From the NCBI GenBank assembly GCA_034509425.1, contig JAVTVJ010000011.1, positions 7,013,501-7,077,500 on the forward strand: a stretch of DNA of 64,000 bases, read 5' to 3'. This DNA comes from Eopsaltria australis (taxonomy: Eukaryota; Chordata; Aves; Passeriformes; Petroicidae). Below the pieces are notes generated by a model. The model saw only the letters and a program-made list of their open reading frames with translations, had not been told where the DNA came from and made no database searches. The first letter of the stretch is position 1; every line of letters starts with the position of its first letter. Position numbers and translations under genes: made by a program. Shown piece by piece: positions 12,708 through 24,700 of the stretch.

Positions 12708-12774
12708 CTGTAAGAAATAAAAGTTCCATCTGAATCTGAGGTGTGGGATGTGCTTCCATTTTCATTTGATCCTC
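12708..12774 (-). CDS. Internal coding exon candidate of an unidentified gene (67 nt)
   Basis: On the minus strand a long pyrimidine tract (TTTTCTCTTATTTTTCTATTAG) makes a strong acceptor. The exon reads, after two bases of a split Gly codon, GSNENGSTSHTSDSDGTFIS followed by Tyr and part of an Arg codon: a Ser/Thr/Asp/Asn-rich, probably disordered segment with several possible phosphosites. The donor directly after TACAG is GTTGGT (weak). A GTAATT four bases later is an alternative and would make the exon 71 nt (start 12704) with phase 0. The entry phase is 1, which matches the exit phase of the exon at 41272-41407; the split codon becomes GGA (Gly). I do not recognise the protein. A second frame (EDQMKMEAHPTPQ...) is also open but does not join the upstream exon. 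Confidence 0.6.
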
Positions 12775-13167
12775 CTAATAGAAAAATAAGAGAAAACACC
12801 TTTGTTGTAAGACAAACTCTGATATGAACACAATATCGATGACAACTGCAACTGATTTTACCATATCCGGTAACTTCAGTTACAACAAAACTCACCTAAA
12901 AGTTATATAGACAAATCACAGCTTTACCTCTTTAACTGGCCTCTATGTTCAAACTGGAGTCTGAATGTTCTGAAAATCTGATACCTAATTGCACTTAAAG
13001 TTTTGACTGAGGGCATTCTCAAATTATTAAACACAATTCAACCAGCATAAGGTTACAGAAGTACACCATATAAGAAGATAAGTTTGATTTTACCACATTA
13101 AGTCAAAAAATGTAAAAGTTCATCTGTTTTATGAAAAAGTCTGAGTTGACTTCATGATATCCGTTGG

Positions 13168-13181
13168 TTTTTTTTTTTTTT
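13168..13181. repeat. Poly-T run (T14)
   Basis: Simple homopolymer seen directly. No SINE or processed-gene body was found beside it. Confidence 0.8.
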
Positions 13182-13970
13182 GTCATAGCACAAGTTCAAA
13201 GCTTCTCTGCAAGTACCTATTAAGATGTCTGCCAAACATCTTATTTTACATCCTGTGGGCTGGTGATACATAGAACAGCGATGTTACTAGAAATCAAGGT
13301 TTACAAGGAAATTTTCCTTCTATAATTACATCTATTGAAAGACTGCTAAAAGCCAAGAATCATGTTTTCCAAAGCAAATTTATTCTTGTCCTGTTTTATA
13401 CTGTTTAGTCTTGCCTGTCATTTAGCTGATAATTCTTCTATGTCCCTGTGTGCCCCCTTAGTTAATTTACAGGTAGCACTGCACACCTCTGTTCTCTGTT
13501 CTGCTGACTGAAATCAAGTTCTCTCAGTCTTTTTCTAAATGAGGCTTTGTATTCCCTGTTCTCTTTTACTCAGTCCTTCTTACACATGGAAAAGAAGGGA
13601 CAGGAGCTGTAGACAGCATACTAAATGTTTAGAGAGTTGATAATTTGGACAGTGGTTTTCTTCTCTACCAAACAAATCTTGCTCAGTACAGCCAACAGTC
13701 GCGCTGCTCCATCTTGCAGTTTCACAGTCATTCTTAAACAACATGCCTGCACATTTACTCTCCATTTTTTATTTACAAAAAGGAGTTTGCAGTTTACACT
13801 AAAAATTCTTGCTAGAGCAATACTGTAGTTCACACAATGTCATGCTGTTTGCAGTCCTCTTTTCTTCAGAAAGGACCATTCCTGCCTGAATACTCTTATT
13901 TGCGCTTGCACTAGATATTACATTCCAAGAATTTTACTTAATAGAAGTCTGTCAGCTCTCATTCTGTGGC

Positions 13971-14350
13971 AAGACAATAAATGAAAATATTGGATAAGAC
14001 TGGTTCAACCCCAAGCTTCACTAAAAAGAATTCTTTCATTAAAATCTGCATTTCTCTATTCATCCTAAAATTACTAAACTTCACTAAACCCCATCCTTTC
14101 TATTTCACAACATCTCCTGTGGCACTACATCAGATGGTTTACTGAGGTCCAGACAGATTGAATGTATTTCCTGAATGTCTATCTTGAAAAACAAGCAGGT
14201 TAGCTGGCCACAGTGTCCCATTTAACAAAAAAACCTGCAATGAAAGTTATGCCATTTGCTTTGCTTTTCTCTCTTACTTGTTTCTTAAAAACTTTTTTAA
14301 AGCCCTGCTCAGATAATGGTCAGTTCATGCAGGTGCTTTGCTATCACTTT
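13971..14350 (-). mobile_element. Probable ancient CR1-like LINE relic (antisense)
   Basis: The plus strand keeps, in the right order, decayed versions of blocks I associate with old CR1-like elements read in antisense. These are an AATAAATGAAAATATTGGATAA segment near 13976, then a segment around CATCTCCTGTGGCACTAC with TTTACTGAGGTCCAGACAGAT near 14110-14160. Divergence is high and boundaries are unclear; related sequence may extend to about 15.3 kb. A profile search would decide. Confidence 0.4.
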
Positions 14351-17290
14351 TCTTTCCCTTGTTAATCTAAGTACAGGTACTATATTTCCACTCATCAGCC
14401 ATGAACTAAAATACTAAAAATTGTTCCATGCAGCAGCATTTGTCAGTATTCTTGAAGTCTGCAAGTCAGATGCTTTAATCTTTATTAGCTCTGCTAATTT
14501 ACAGTATCTACCCAACACTCCCATCTATTTTACTGATTTATTTTCAGGTCTTTGCCTGAAATTCTATTTTTGCTGAAAATTAAATATTTTTATTTTCAAA
14601 CCATACCTGGATTACATTTAGTATCATTTGTCCATTCACACTGCAGAATAGTTCTAGTTTTGTTCCTTAGAAAGCTTCTTTACATAGACAAATAGTATCT
14701 TCTTGTTTATTCAAATTTTCTTCTTATGATCTAATTCAACTTAATTTTTGCTGATTATCACTAGAACCCCATACTTTCTGATACCCAGGATGTGGCCTTT
14801 ACAGATCAAGCTGTTTTTCTGTTTCTTTGAGGATCTTTGCTTATTCCAGACATTTCTTAAAAAAATAATTATTCACTTCAGCATAGAACTTCCAAGTGTT
14901 TCTTTTCTCATCTAATTTGAAATGCAGAGTTTTTTATTAACTTTTGCACCTTTGTCTAAAATAAATCCCAAACCTCTACTACATCTGAGTCTAAAATCAC
15001 TCAGTCCAGTTGATTTCACTAATTAGCTCTCTCAATTTATTTTGAAAATGGAAATCCTACTTAATCAATCTGCTTTTTGTTTACTAAATTTAACTAAATT
15101 AACAACACCAGATATTTCATCCAGGAGCCGACCCTCCCGTTATTAATAACCATCTGTTCATTTTTTTTCCTCATATCTTGTAAAATAGTCTCCCATATTG
15201 GGACAATTTTCAGTAATACGCTTTTTCATATATTACCCATCTCCACATCTGATCCTGAGCATTCAGAGAAATGACTGAACTATGTTCAGTCTCTGTTAAA
15301 GCCATATGGCTAGGTGCAGTGATACTGGGCAACTTCTACAGGGACACAGCACATTAAAATGGGTCCTGAATGCACTACTGCACTTTATTTATACTTAAAC
15401 TAAGCATTCACCTACCAGACTAGTCAGATTGAAAGAACCCCCCTCGTTCCCAAGGCTAAGTTGATATACTGAAAAAATAGTCTTTTCAAGAATAGCAACA
15501 TAATCTTCCTCCTTTCTGAAGAGTGAACTTTAACACTATCTCAAAAAATGCATGGACTTTATCATCTTTCAACAAAACCATTTGTCCTGCTTGAAGAGTG
15601 AACGAGATTTTGCAAAGAAAACAAGGATAATAGTGTTCTTTCACTAGGATCCCCACAGTTGGTGGGACCCTGGGTCTGCTGCATTCACTGAGCTGTTCTT
15701 CACAAACTACAGCTTTCACTACAAGTGTGTAGCTTGCTTTATTCTGAAGACAATAAATTTCTTTATTTAAATGATTGCCAAAATACCTTAGAATTTTAAA
15801 TTGTATACCCATTGTTAAAAAATCTCATAAATCATACAAGGTACTGTTTGGGCGCTTTTTTGCAAACTGCCTTTGTTGCTTCCTCATATCATTAGCAGCA
15901 GCTATCAAAATTGGATAGGGCTACATGTATTCAGCTCTCAAACCCACGATCTGGTGGAACAGATCCTTCTGTGATTGCTCCCTTGCTCTATCCTCTTTAA
16001 GATGGGAATGTCTGTAATGGCGCCTTGAAAGATGATTAAGATGTCATTCACTGAAAGTGATAAAAATCATAAAGATCAAAGTATTAATTTTTTTAACAGA
16101 AGACTCCCTAAATTTTACCTAGTTTTATCCAAAAGGCTTTTTAGGAAATCCTATTAAGTTTCCATAGTTATAGTGTTATAGAGGACAAATGAGACTGCTG
16201 CTTCACTAACTAATGACATTAAGCTGTGGGAATCCATGCCCTGGATCGCCTCTCCTCAGGAACGTTCCAGTTATTCCTCCTGAAAGATATGGTGAACTCT
16301 CAGTAGAACAGATATATTACTTCTATTTTCTTCACTGATAATGACCCAAATTTCTGGTGAAACTGGGATGTATACCAAACAGTTATAAGATTCATGATGC
16401 TAGTAAGAAAAATTGTGATCCCCTTTAAAAAATTGATTCAGTATTATTGTAATCCTTAGTTTCCTTCTGAAACTCAATTATGGGAAGAAGGCTTTTGCTG
16501 AAGAAACAGAGGATGCTTGAGTAACCCTGTCATGGATGTTATGAAAAGCTTTCCTAATTTCAAATGCACAAGCTTGGGAAAAAAAGGTAAAATAAATCCT
16601 GTCACACTTTCAGAAAAAAAGAGAATGGAAATGAGCAATACCGTAACAAGCACCTGTATCAAAGTAAGTATGGCTTTCAGCACCAGAGCAATTACTGGTT
16701 TTAATGCAATAATAAAATACGGCTGTATCCTTCCAAAGGGCCTGAAATTACCTGGATTGCTGCTTCTTTAACTGTAGCATCTCCTTCTCTGGGAATGAAA
16801 ACTTTCTCCTGAAATTGTCCCACTATAGTGAAATCTTTTCTTGTGCACAGAGACCAAGGGCTAAAGGGAGCTGGGACTTGGGTAACTGGGACCTGACACG
16901 GCTGGACACAGCTGGAGGCTGTTTCAAGAGAAGTTGTGTAACTCAAAATTGACACTTTCACTAACTAAACAGAAAAGAACATTTCAAATGCTAGCTTCTT
17001 TAGACTTCTGAGATGCATGGAGAAGGATTTGTAAACTGTACACTTGCTAGGGTACTAGATTCACCCAGAACACATGGGCTTGTCACATGCAGTAACTGTT
17101 ACCTTGTCAAGAGCATATTTGAGATTACAGGCATAGCATAAAATGGGAGAACCTAGAATAAGGAAGATGACAAAAACACTTTCTGAATATTATCTGATAA
17201 CTATGTGTAGAAATTGTAACAAGGAGAAGCCTGATTGAAACTTGCACACTATTTTTTTTGTATTTTTATTTTTTAACAGCCTATTACACT
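14351..17290. other. Non-coding AT-rich sequence
   Basis: May contain further decayed LINE sequence in its first kilobase. Open frames at 15486-15812 and 16517-16771 have no domain or convincing splice framing. No RNA gene recognised. Confidence 0.5.
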
Positions 17291-17450
17291 GATAGAATCA
17301 CAGAACTATTTAGGTTGAAAAAAGATTTGTAAGATCATCAAGGCCTAACACTAACCTAGCACTGTCAAGTTCAGCATTAAACCATGTCCCCGGGCACCAC
17401 AACTTTAAAAAAAAGATCTCTTTTTAATACCTCCAGGGATGGTGACTCAA
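17291..17450 (-). mobile_element. CR1 LINE 3'-end fragment (antisense)
   Basis: It begins GATAGAATCACAGAACTATT, a variant of the complement of the CR1 3' terminal octamer repeats (ATTCTATG). Then come AAGATCATCAAGGCC, an AAACCATGTCCCCGGGCACC block and ACCTCCAGGGATGGTGACTC, the classic order of an avian CR1 tail. Similarity fades near 17450. An old truncated copy with no coding capacity. Confidence 0.85.
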
Positions 17451-17894
17451 CCAATAGGGTATTTTCCCACAGAAGAGCTTTTTCAAGGTGCAGTGCACAA
17501 TTTCCACTTCAGGTAAAAAGAAGAAACTGGACAGCTTTTCAGAGCCCCAATTCACAGGTGGCAAAACACTGGGTATGCTCCAGGCACAATGAACACTGAG
17601 CTTAAGCATGTGCTCAGCAAGAGTAAAAAAGCATGTGAAGAATGATGTAGGGATCAGACATTTCTCCCTCATCTCTTTCATTACGTCTTGAAAACAGAAA
17701 TTTCCTGTGAGATGCAAAAATTCAGCACTGGACTTCTTAAGGAGAAGGGGTGGGATACTGCCATAACCAGCTGCAAGTCCACGAAAACAAGAAACTTGAG
17801 TGACATGGCCTTGCTCAATGGCTGCACTCCTAATTAAAAAAAAATCAAACTCTTTCTCTTTTGAAAATATCCTTTGATACTGAGTAATTGTCTT

Positions 17895-17975
17895 TAAATA
17901 CATATATATTTCTGCATGCATGTACACACACACATATGCATGTCTGTATGTGGGCACACATGTACTTATATAGTG
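17895..17975. repeat. Degenerate TA/CA/TG microsatellite
   Basis: Alternating purine-pyrimidine sequence with interrupted (TA), (CA) and (TG) runs and several CATGCA palindromes. Such tracts can adopt Z-DNA. A 186-codon minus-strand frame (17424-17984) runs through it and through CR1 sequence, and is not a gene. Confidence 0.7.
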
Positions 17976-18179
17976 CAAACCCATTTACCAAGACTGTGTC
18001 AGCTATGAAAGGATTTTATGGTTGGCAGTTTAGGAATTTGTGATAGAAGTGATCCCACTTAGGTACCTAAACTGTGCATTTCCCTGCTTACAAGTGTCAT
18101 AATGGAGACAGATCCTTCTGCTGACCTGCTTGCACTCTGCTTAATGTTTTTCTTTGTATTCTAATCAAAGGTTAAAATG

Positions 18180-18620
18180 TTGTTAAAACACAGATTTTAT
18201 TTAACAGTTGTGAAAATTTAAGTTGATATAAACACTCGATCATTAATGCAGTGTTCTATGATTAGAGACAAGTCAAATTTTAACACAAATCTATGCTTGC
18301 AGTCTAAGGTTGTCAATTCTTATAACATGACTTCAAAATTCCATGCTGTATTAATTTTCAGCATATTTAAAGCTTAATAATTTAATGATTTATCCAATTT
18401 TAATTTAGACTTTCAAAACCACTTTGAACAATCTGAGGTGCCACTGGAGATCACAACAGTGGTCCTGGTTAAGTCAAATAATAATTATAGCGCTTTCACT
18501 TTAAAGATGAGATTATTTTTAATTATTGAGTGAAGTACTTGAGGTACCATACTTATATAATTACGCTACTCATTAAATGGTTATTGAAAGCTGAAATGTA
18601 ATTTTAATGACAGCTACCTA
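18180..18620. promoter_or_regulatory. Possible conserved non-coding element
   Basis: An AT-rich block with many homeodomain-type cores (TAATTT, AATTATT, TTAATTATTG), without simple-repeat character or open frames. The texture resembles developmental enhancers, but this rests on appearance alone; no alignment was available. Confidence 0.25.
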
Positions 18621-18881
18621 TTTTTCTTTGCACACTTTATAGATGACAGATCAGTCAGGAATTCTAGTTGCCTCAAAAAATCCTTGCAGCTGCACTGGTT
18701 CTTTCAGGTGTAAAACAATTAAGCTGTTCTTTTTTTAAAACTTTAAACATTTTTTTTCGCAAATGATATTGATATAATATACAGAAACTAGTAAAAACAG
18801 AACAATAAAGCATGGATATTTTTTCTTCTCCACAATAGTATCAAAATGCTGGCCCTAAACTATATAATTTCCAAACAATAT

Positions 18882-18890
18882 CCCCCCCCC
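18882..18890. repeat. Poly-C run (C9)
   Basis: Homopolymer in AT-rich sequence; likely length-variable. Confidence 0.8.
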
Positions 18891-19933
18891 AAAATAGTGA
18901 CAATACAAATACAGAAGAATAATTTTAGTCAAAATGTGTTCCTCCTATAATACAAAAAACCAAAAAAAAATTGCTTAACAGATTGCAGACCTTTATTGTG
19001 AGTATAAAGGGGTAATCAACATACAATAAGCATTTTACTATGCATTAAAACTATATATAATACCATGAGATTCCTTTGCTTTTTCTAACACCAAGGTTCA
19101 CAACTCTTCAAACATAAAATTCCTTTGTACTATTTACTCCACAGATATTCATCAGACTGATCTGGATAAAATTTATTCTAACATGTAGGCATCTCTCACA
19201 ATTGACACTACAGAGCTGTCGTCTCAGAAATGAGCACCTAAATACTTATGCTCTGTATCTTAAGCCTTTATATGCGATGCTTGAAATTCAGGGTATTTCT
19301 CCGTTGTTTCAAAGACCCGTATCTTGTCCAAATTAAGCTTTTCTTTTTCACAATGAAAACCAAACAGAGGAGTAAATTTGTTTCATTAACAATATTAAAG
19401 GAAAGATTTCTGAGTTCGCTGTATGGGGAAAAGGCAATAAAGTTTTGAAGAGGGAAAAACTGCTTTGTTCCTTCAATCCCCTAGTTGAAATTAATTATAG
19501 CAAATGTTTATGAAAACATCTGTTCCATACAGTTATAAATTCTTAATTTTAGCATGGGCGATTCCAAGCTCCTCTATTATTTTGAAAGAGAACAGTCTGA
19601 CAACTGAAAGGTTTACAAAAGAGCAAACAATTCGCATTTCTACAGCACCAAATACGCAGTTTGGAAAGTCTTCAGGATCTCTGCAGCAAAGGAAAAATAA
19701 AACAAAATACAAAAAGGCTAAGACGACTGAAGCTTTCTGATTTGGGTCCGCTGATAAACTAAAATGGCAGTGGGAGGAGGAAAAAAAAAGAAAATAGAAG
19801 GAGAACTAATCCCAAAAACACAGGGCAAATAGATTTTAGTACATAAAGTAGATGTTTAAGAAGTGAAACGCCGCGGAGCTGCGGCTTTCGGCGCGAGGGA
19901 TGCGGGCGGGGAGCCGGGCGCTGCCGCGCGGTG

Positions 19934-19948
19934 CCGACAGAGGGCGCC
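19934..19948 (+). promoter_or_regulatory. CTCF-like binding site
   Basis: CCGACAGAGGGCGCC agrees with the vertebrate CTCF core CCACCAGGGGGCGCC at 12 of 15 positions, including the AG.GGGCGC centre. It lies inside the CpG island. Occupancy is inferred from the motif only. Confidence 0.4.
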
Positions 19949-20038
19949 GCAGAGTTTGGGAAGCGGCGGGCGCCGCTGCCGCCGGCTCCGGGCGGGCTCG
20001 GCCGGCCCTGCCAAGGGCTCGGACCCGCGCAGCGCCCG

Positions 20039-20124
20039 CAGCCCCCGCGCAGCCCCCGCGCAGCCCCCGCGCAGCCCCCGCGCAGCCCCCGCGCAGCGCC
20101 CGCAGCCCCCGCGCAGCCCCCGCG
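20039..20124. repeat. 11-bp GC minisatellite (CAGCCCCCGCG)
   Basis: Five perfect head-to-tail copies (20039-20093) are followed by a 9-bp variant (20094-20102) and two more perfect copies (20103-20124). Every unit puts a G5 run on the minus strand, with 6-nt CTGCGC spacers, which fits the G-quadruplex rule (four or more runs of at least three G, loops of seven or fewer). Read as protein the array gives low-complexity Pro/Arg/Ala, but there is no sign that it is translated. It probably varies in length between individuals and is prone to assembly error. Confidence 0.9.
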
Positions 20125-21689
20125 CACCGAGTCAGCCTTTCAGGTGATTAAATGGAGCGCGCTCGGAGCAGCGTGCGGGAACTGAAAATAGTGCCTTCAG
20201 CTAAAGAATTAAGTGCACTGCACTTCTGATATTTATTAAATAATTATTAGGCTGGAACGTTGGAGAATGTTGCACTCTGAGCAAGTTCGGTTTTTTGAAA
20301 TAAATATGACGCAACTTTCGGTTGAGCAGTCTTTTGCGTACAAACCTGGCTCTCTATCCCTCACTTTAGGTTCATTTAGCATTAGAAGCACACTCTAAAT
20401 GCATGCAGCACAGATTTCTGATAGCATTTTAGTTTTATCAGCTCTGCCTTAAAATATATTTTGCCACGAATGAAATAAAAACCTATACACTATGATAATT
20501 ACTGATATATGAAGATAATGAATTGTGAGGTGAACTAATGAACTTGCCATTTGAAGTACTAAAGTCTTAGAGAGGCTGAAATATTTTGTCTAATATTCAG
20601 TATCGGCATGAAAAAATAGATTAAGCATTAACAGTGTTTTTTCCCCTTTAAGCTTATTTGAATTATTAAAGGAACACAATTTAAAAGCACAATATAGTAG
20701 CTGCAGAGATGCCAATCTTGTGATAGTGAAAGCTGGTCACATTTGGAAGTAGGTAAGGGACACGGGCACCAAGGTGCAAAATCAAAGCCTGTTTTAGCCC
20801 TGCTGAAAGCTGTTTCAGCAATATGACATGCAAACACACTGGTTTGCATTTAGGAACAAAAACTTCTGGAGATAATACCTTGTACTACATGTTGCTCAGA
20901 CCCAGTCAGTTCTGGTGTTTTCTGGATCACTGAGTTATAACAATCAAGTGGCACCTTCCATGATCTTTGCTTATAAAATCACAATTGTGTATGTGTATAC
21001 ACATATATGAGTAAACTCAGTGTATTCTCCAGGCAACATCTCTGAAACAATTTTGTCTATGCACTTCTGTTTAAAACAAGACACGTGAAAATAAGAAGGT
21101 TTCCATTGTAAGTGAAACTGCTTCTGAATGTTCACAAATCTAAACACCAACCCTGTCATTAGGTTAGTCTGTAAATTAACATGCCACCGTTCCCCATGTA
21201 AAATGTATGTGTGAAAAAGGGTGGATGGGAAAAGATATACAAGGGTCTAGATTACTGATTCTGAAATTAGAATGTAGCCTCAGTGTTTAAGAAATGTAGT
21301 CCCATGCAGCTCAATTTAAAATAAATTCAACAATAAGTACATTCAAGGGACTTATTTATAATATTTCTTTTCCTGTTGAAGCCTCTGCATTTACCAAAAT
21401 AGACTGAGCTATACACTGTACTCTAAACTAAAACCAATATAATAACAAAGTAAGAAATTTTACTCAAAGGGCACTGAACTAATTCATACGAACGCTTCCC
21501 AAGAATTCCCAGGTGATTACAAGTTACCAAAATCCCAAATACTTCATATCCAGATGTGTTTTAATATAATCTCCCTAGGCATGATGGGAAGGAAAGAAGT
21601 TTAACTGTGATGCAAATAGTGATTTAAACACTTCAGAAAATGCACGTACATGGAAAAATAGTTTGACTTCCCATTTAGTGGGACGCACA

Positions 21690-21770
21690 CAATACTAGCT
21701 TATATAAGCAGATGTGACTCCACTGAAGTCGATACACATTTAGTCCAGTAATGCCTGAACTGAATTTGCT
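21690..21770. repeat. Possible ancient sauropsid interspersed-repeat remnant
   Basis: It holds GCAGATGTGACTCCACTGAAG followed by TCGATACACATTTAGTCCAG. This recalls the 'ACTCCATTGACTTCAATGG' motif common in old reptile and bird interspersed repeats. Too short and diverged to classify. Confidence 0.25.
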
Positions 21771-24700
21771 ACCAGCAGCAATAAGACTGGTAGAACAAAA
21801 AAAAAAATCCACGGGGTGAGGTAAAAGGTGATTCTTCTAAGTGTTTTTCAGTTATTTCTCCCAGTGCACCTGTCTTTGGTCCATAGTATATTATGTCCAC
21901 TTCTGTTCATACGCTCAGTACCAGAGCCTGTATCTGCTATGCAGCCTGGCTGATCGTTTATCATGTGTAACCTACACAAATTCCTAGGTCATCTCCCCAA
22001 AGATCTCAAAAGTCTACAGGATAAGACAGACATTTTGGTGTAGTCTGTTCGAAGTGGAAACTGTATACCTAATAAATAATATGATCTCTAACTTCAGCAA
22101 ATTCTTTAAGAGCACACACAATTTTCAAAATCACAAATTGAAAAAATTAGTAAAAGAGAGGATAGAGTAATCCAGTTTAACTAGGGACAAGCACCAAAAA
22201 GAAACTGTACAGAAAGAAAAAGAAAATCTTAGAAGCTGCCTGGCATCATTGCTAGGAATTTACACCCTGATGATATACAAATGCTGAGTGACTTATACTT
22301 GCATCCAGAAGAATTTAGCTAATTTTAACTTATAAACAGCCTAAAAGGCCTTTGAGCTATAAATTGCAATAAACTAAAGATGGCAAAAGGCAATAAACAT
22401 GAGTTAATGACTCAGCATCCTCCTGAGATAGCACTGGTCATGCAGCTTTGCTTAATCTTAGACATGCACAATCACTATAAAAAGGTGGTCTCCAGAGACC
22501 ATTTACACTGACAATAAGAAAAACATACCATCTCTTTACAAGTTTGAAGGCTACTATCGTCCCTTAACTTACTTCAATTACATCCTATTTTTAACCACAT
22601 TTCCATCTTATAGATTGTTGCAATCCTTCTGTTTGAGATAATAAATCATATGGATGTATAGTCTAATTTTCATATTCAAAAGCAGTAATGCATATTCCAT
22701 TGAGCTTAAGAAAAAAAAGACCCGAACCAAAAAAGATTGTTCAGGAGTTTTATATCATTCTGTTGTTTTTCCAAGATTAAATGATAGTAGAAGACAAACA
22801 AGAAAGGATTAAGTGCTCTTTTATTGAAATAGAACTGCCCTTTCAACAAGGAGCTAGCTGATTTGCAACTGAGAATAACAGGTTTATCAGGAGAAAAGCC
22901 AGTCTGGCCAGGGAGCCACGTTGCAGGGATATGCAGCCTCACCTCCTAAAGCTGGGGAGATGGTCTCATGATAACCAAGACCAGGAGTTAAAAAGAGCTT
23001 TGCTGCTTTGCTGTTTCTTATCAAAGGCTGCTACTACAACAGGTTCTGGATTTACAGCATTGCTGATGGATGTGAAAGGCTCCTGAAAGCAAAATGTGCT
23101 CTCCCAGACCTTCTTTCTGGAGTGCAAATGTGTTTAGGAGCACCGTGAAAATCATACCACTTTCCTTTGCCCAGCACATGCATGCAAAGAGGGACAGCCT
23201 GAAATCAAAGCATCCATGTGGCTACTGTGGTGATGTGTGTAATTTGCTACTTGCTTGTCTGGGACAGGAAAACAGCATTTATGGCTAGGAGGCAACCAGA
23301 AAGAATAAAAGAATTCTGGAATATTAAATGAATAAAAGAATAAATGGAAACACAGAAATTCAGGCACACAAGAAACTACAGGACAGAGGAGCTACTTGGC
23401 ATCCAGTGGAAGGGCTGGCACTGCCCGAGAGGCAGCAGCAGAACTGCGGGGTTTGGCTCCAAGGAAGAGGAAACAGATGACAATCTTCAAGTAAGGAAGT
23501 TGTCACGGAGATGCAAAACTGGGATATGCCTGGGCTTTCCTCAAATGCTACAGTTTTAAGAGCACACAGTAAGACGTGAAGAAAGTCCTGTGCAAAGGAA
23601 TGTGGGAAGCAGCCAAGTCTCTAAAATGTCCAGGGCCAGGAAGAGGCTCTTGGGCTCCCACAGCATCCCTGTCACCCCAGCTCAGGTTTGCCAACTCCTT
23701 CCAGATGCAGCCTCCTCCTTCCCTACCACAACTCCTCTTAGCCCTGCTGGAAGCAGCCAGATATGTAGGTCCAAAAGGCTACTTTGGATTTATATTAACA
23801 TAAATTGCAGAATAACCTATTAAATTAGTTAGAAATAAGATCCTGCTCACATCTATTTAGTAAACATGTTTTTAATAATGTAACCAAGTAACATATTTAA
23901 AGTTATCTGGGTAAAACTTAAGACCTGTTCCAACAGCAGCAGAGTCTAAAGCAACTGAGCTTACAGCTGCCTAGCTTGGTTTTACAAGATGAAGCCAGAA
24001 AGCTCTGGACTACCATTGTGGCTGTCTAATTAAGGCTGTTAATTCTTGGAATACACTGTGCATTCAGTAGACCCACAACTGAGAGAACATGAAATGGAGC
24101 AGTACCCTACATTTTCTATAAATTTCTCCAAAGAAAAAACATGTCACCAAACAGTACAAAAGAAGTACTGAGCTAGAGCTTTTAGGCTGCCAAGTCAAAA
24201 TATGCCAAAGCATAATGAAAACACTAGATTTTAATCAAAATTCTTGTAAATCAACCTTTAGTCAATTTGGAGAGTACCAACTGTGCACTTTCCTGGTACA
24301 AAAGCAGATGCATGTTGTGAATGACAGATCTAGAAAAATTTGAAGAGCAAAGGTATATATGCATTAGCAGTAAACTCTAAATGTCTAAGAGATGAAAGTC
24401 CACAGAGCTACATCAGAATATAAAAATATATCAAATTGACAGCAAGAATGACAAAACACTTCTATTTACTACAGTGCAAGGTGCTTTGTCAAACAACTAT
24501 CACTTTGTTGTAGATATTGAGGAAATAACCTCCCCACAAAACATTTTTGCCAAAAAGTACGTAATCCATCACAGGACAGATTTCTGTTTTCCACTCTTGC
24601 CCTCCTGTGTGGAGGATGAGTAGTGTCAATCCCTTGTGGCACTTCAGAATGGAACTAAGGATGCAAGTACAAAGCACTTGAAGACAAAAGAATGATACTC

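Larger units (their letters stand above)
19860..20180. promoter_or_regulatory. CpG island, probable promoter / first-exon region
   Basis: About 320 bp of very high GC content, dense in CpG, rises abruptly out of AT-rich flanks on both sides. Such isolated islands in birds normally mark transcription starts. No TATA box is evident at either edge, as is usual for CpG promoters. A plus-strand donor-like site follows CCTTTCAG (GTGATT at about 20141), so a plus-strand first exon is possible; direction is not settled. If the exons at 12.7 and 41.3 kb are one gene, the island is intragenic and could drive an alternative transcript or an antisense lncRNA. Open frames here (19759-20127 minus; 19863-20185 plus) are products of GC-rich repeats. 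Confidence 0.7.

Noticed and set aside
12787..12895. Cys-rich open stretch just upstream of the 12.7-kb exon on the minus strand
   Set aside because: It has an acceptor-like start, but its only donor (GTGTTT) is weak, and it does not join in frame to the 41.3-kb exon; it overlaps the pyrimidine tract region of the next exon.
17424..17984. 186-codon minus-strand open frame, the longest in the window
   Set aside because: Runs through a TA/CA microsatellite and a CR1 tail; composition follows the repeats.
19863..20185. Arg/Pro/Ala-rich open frames in the CpG island
   Set aside because: Produced by the 11-bp minisatellite and high GC content; no homologous motif and several frames are open at once.
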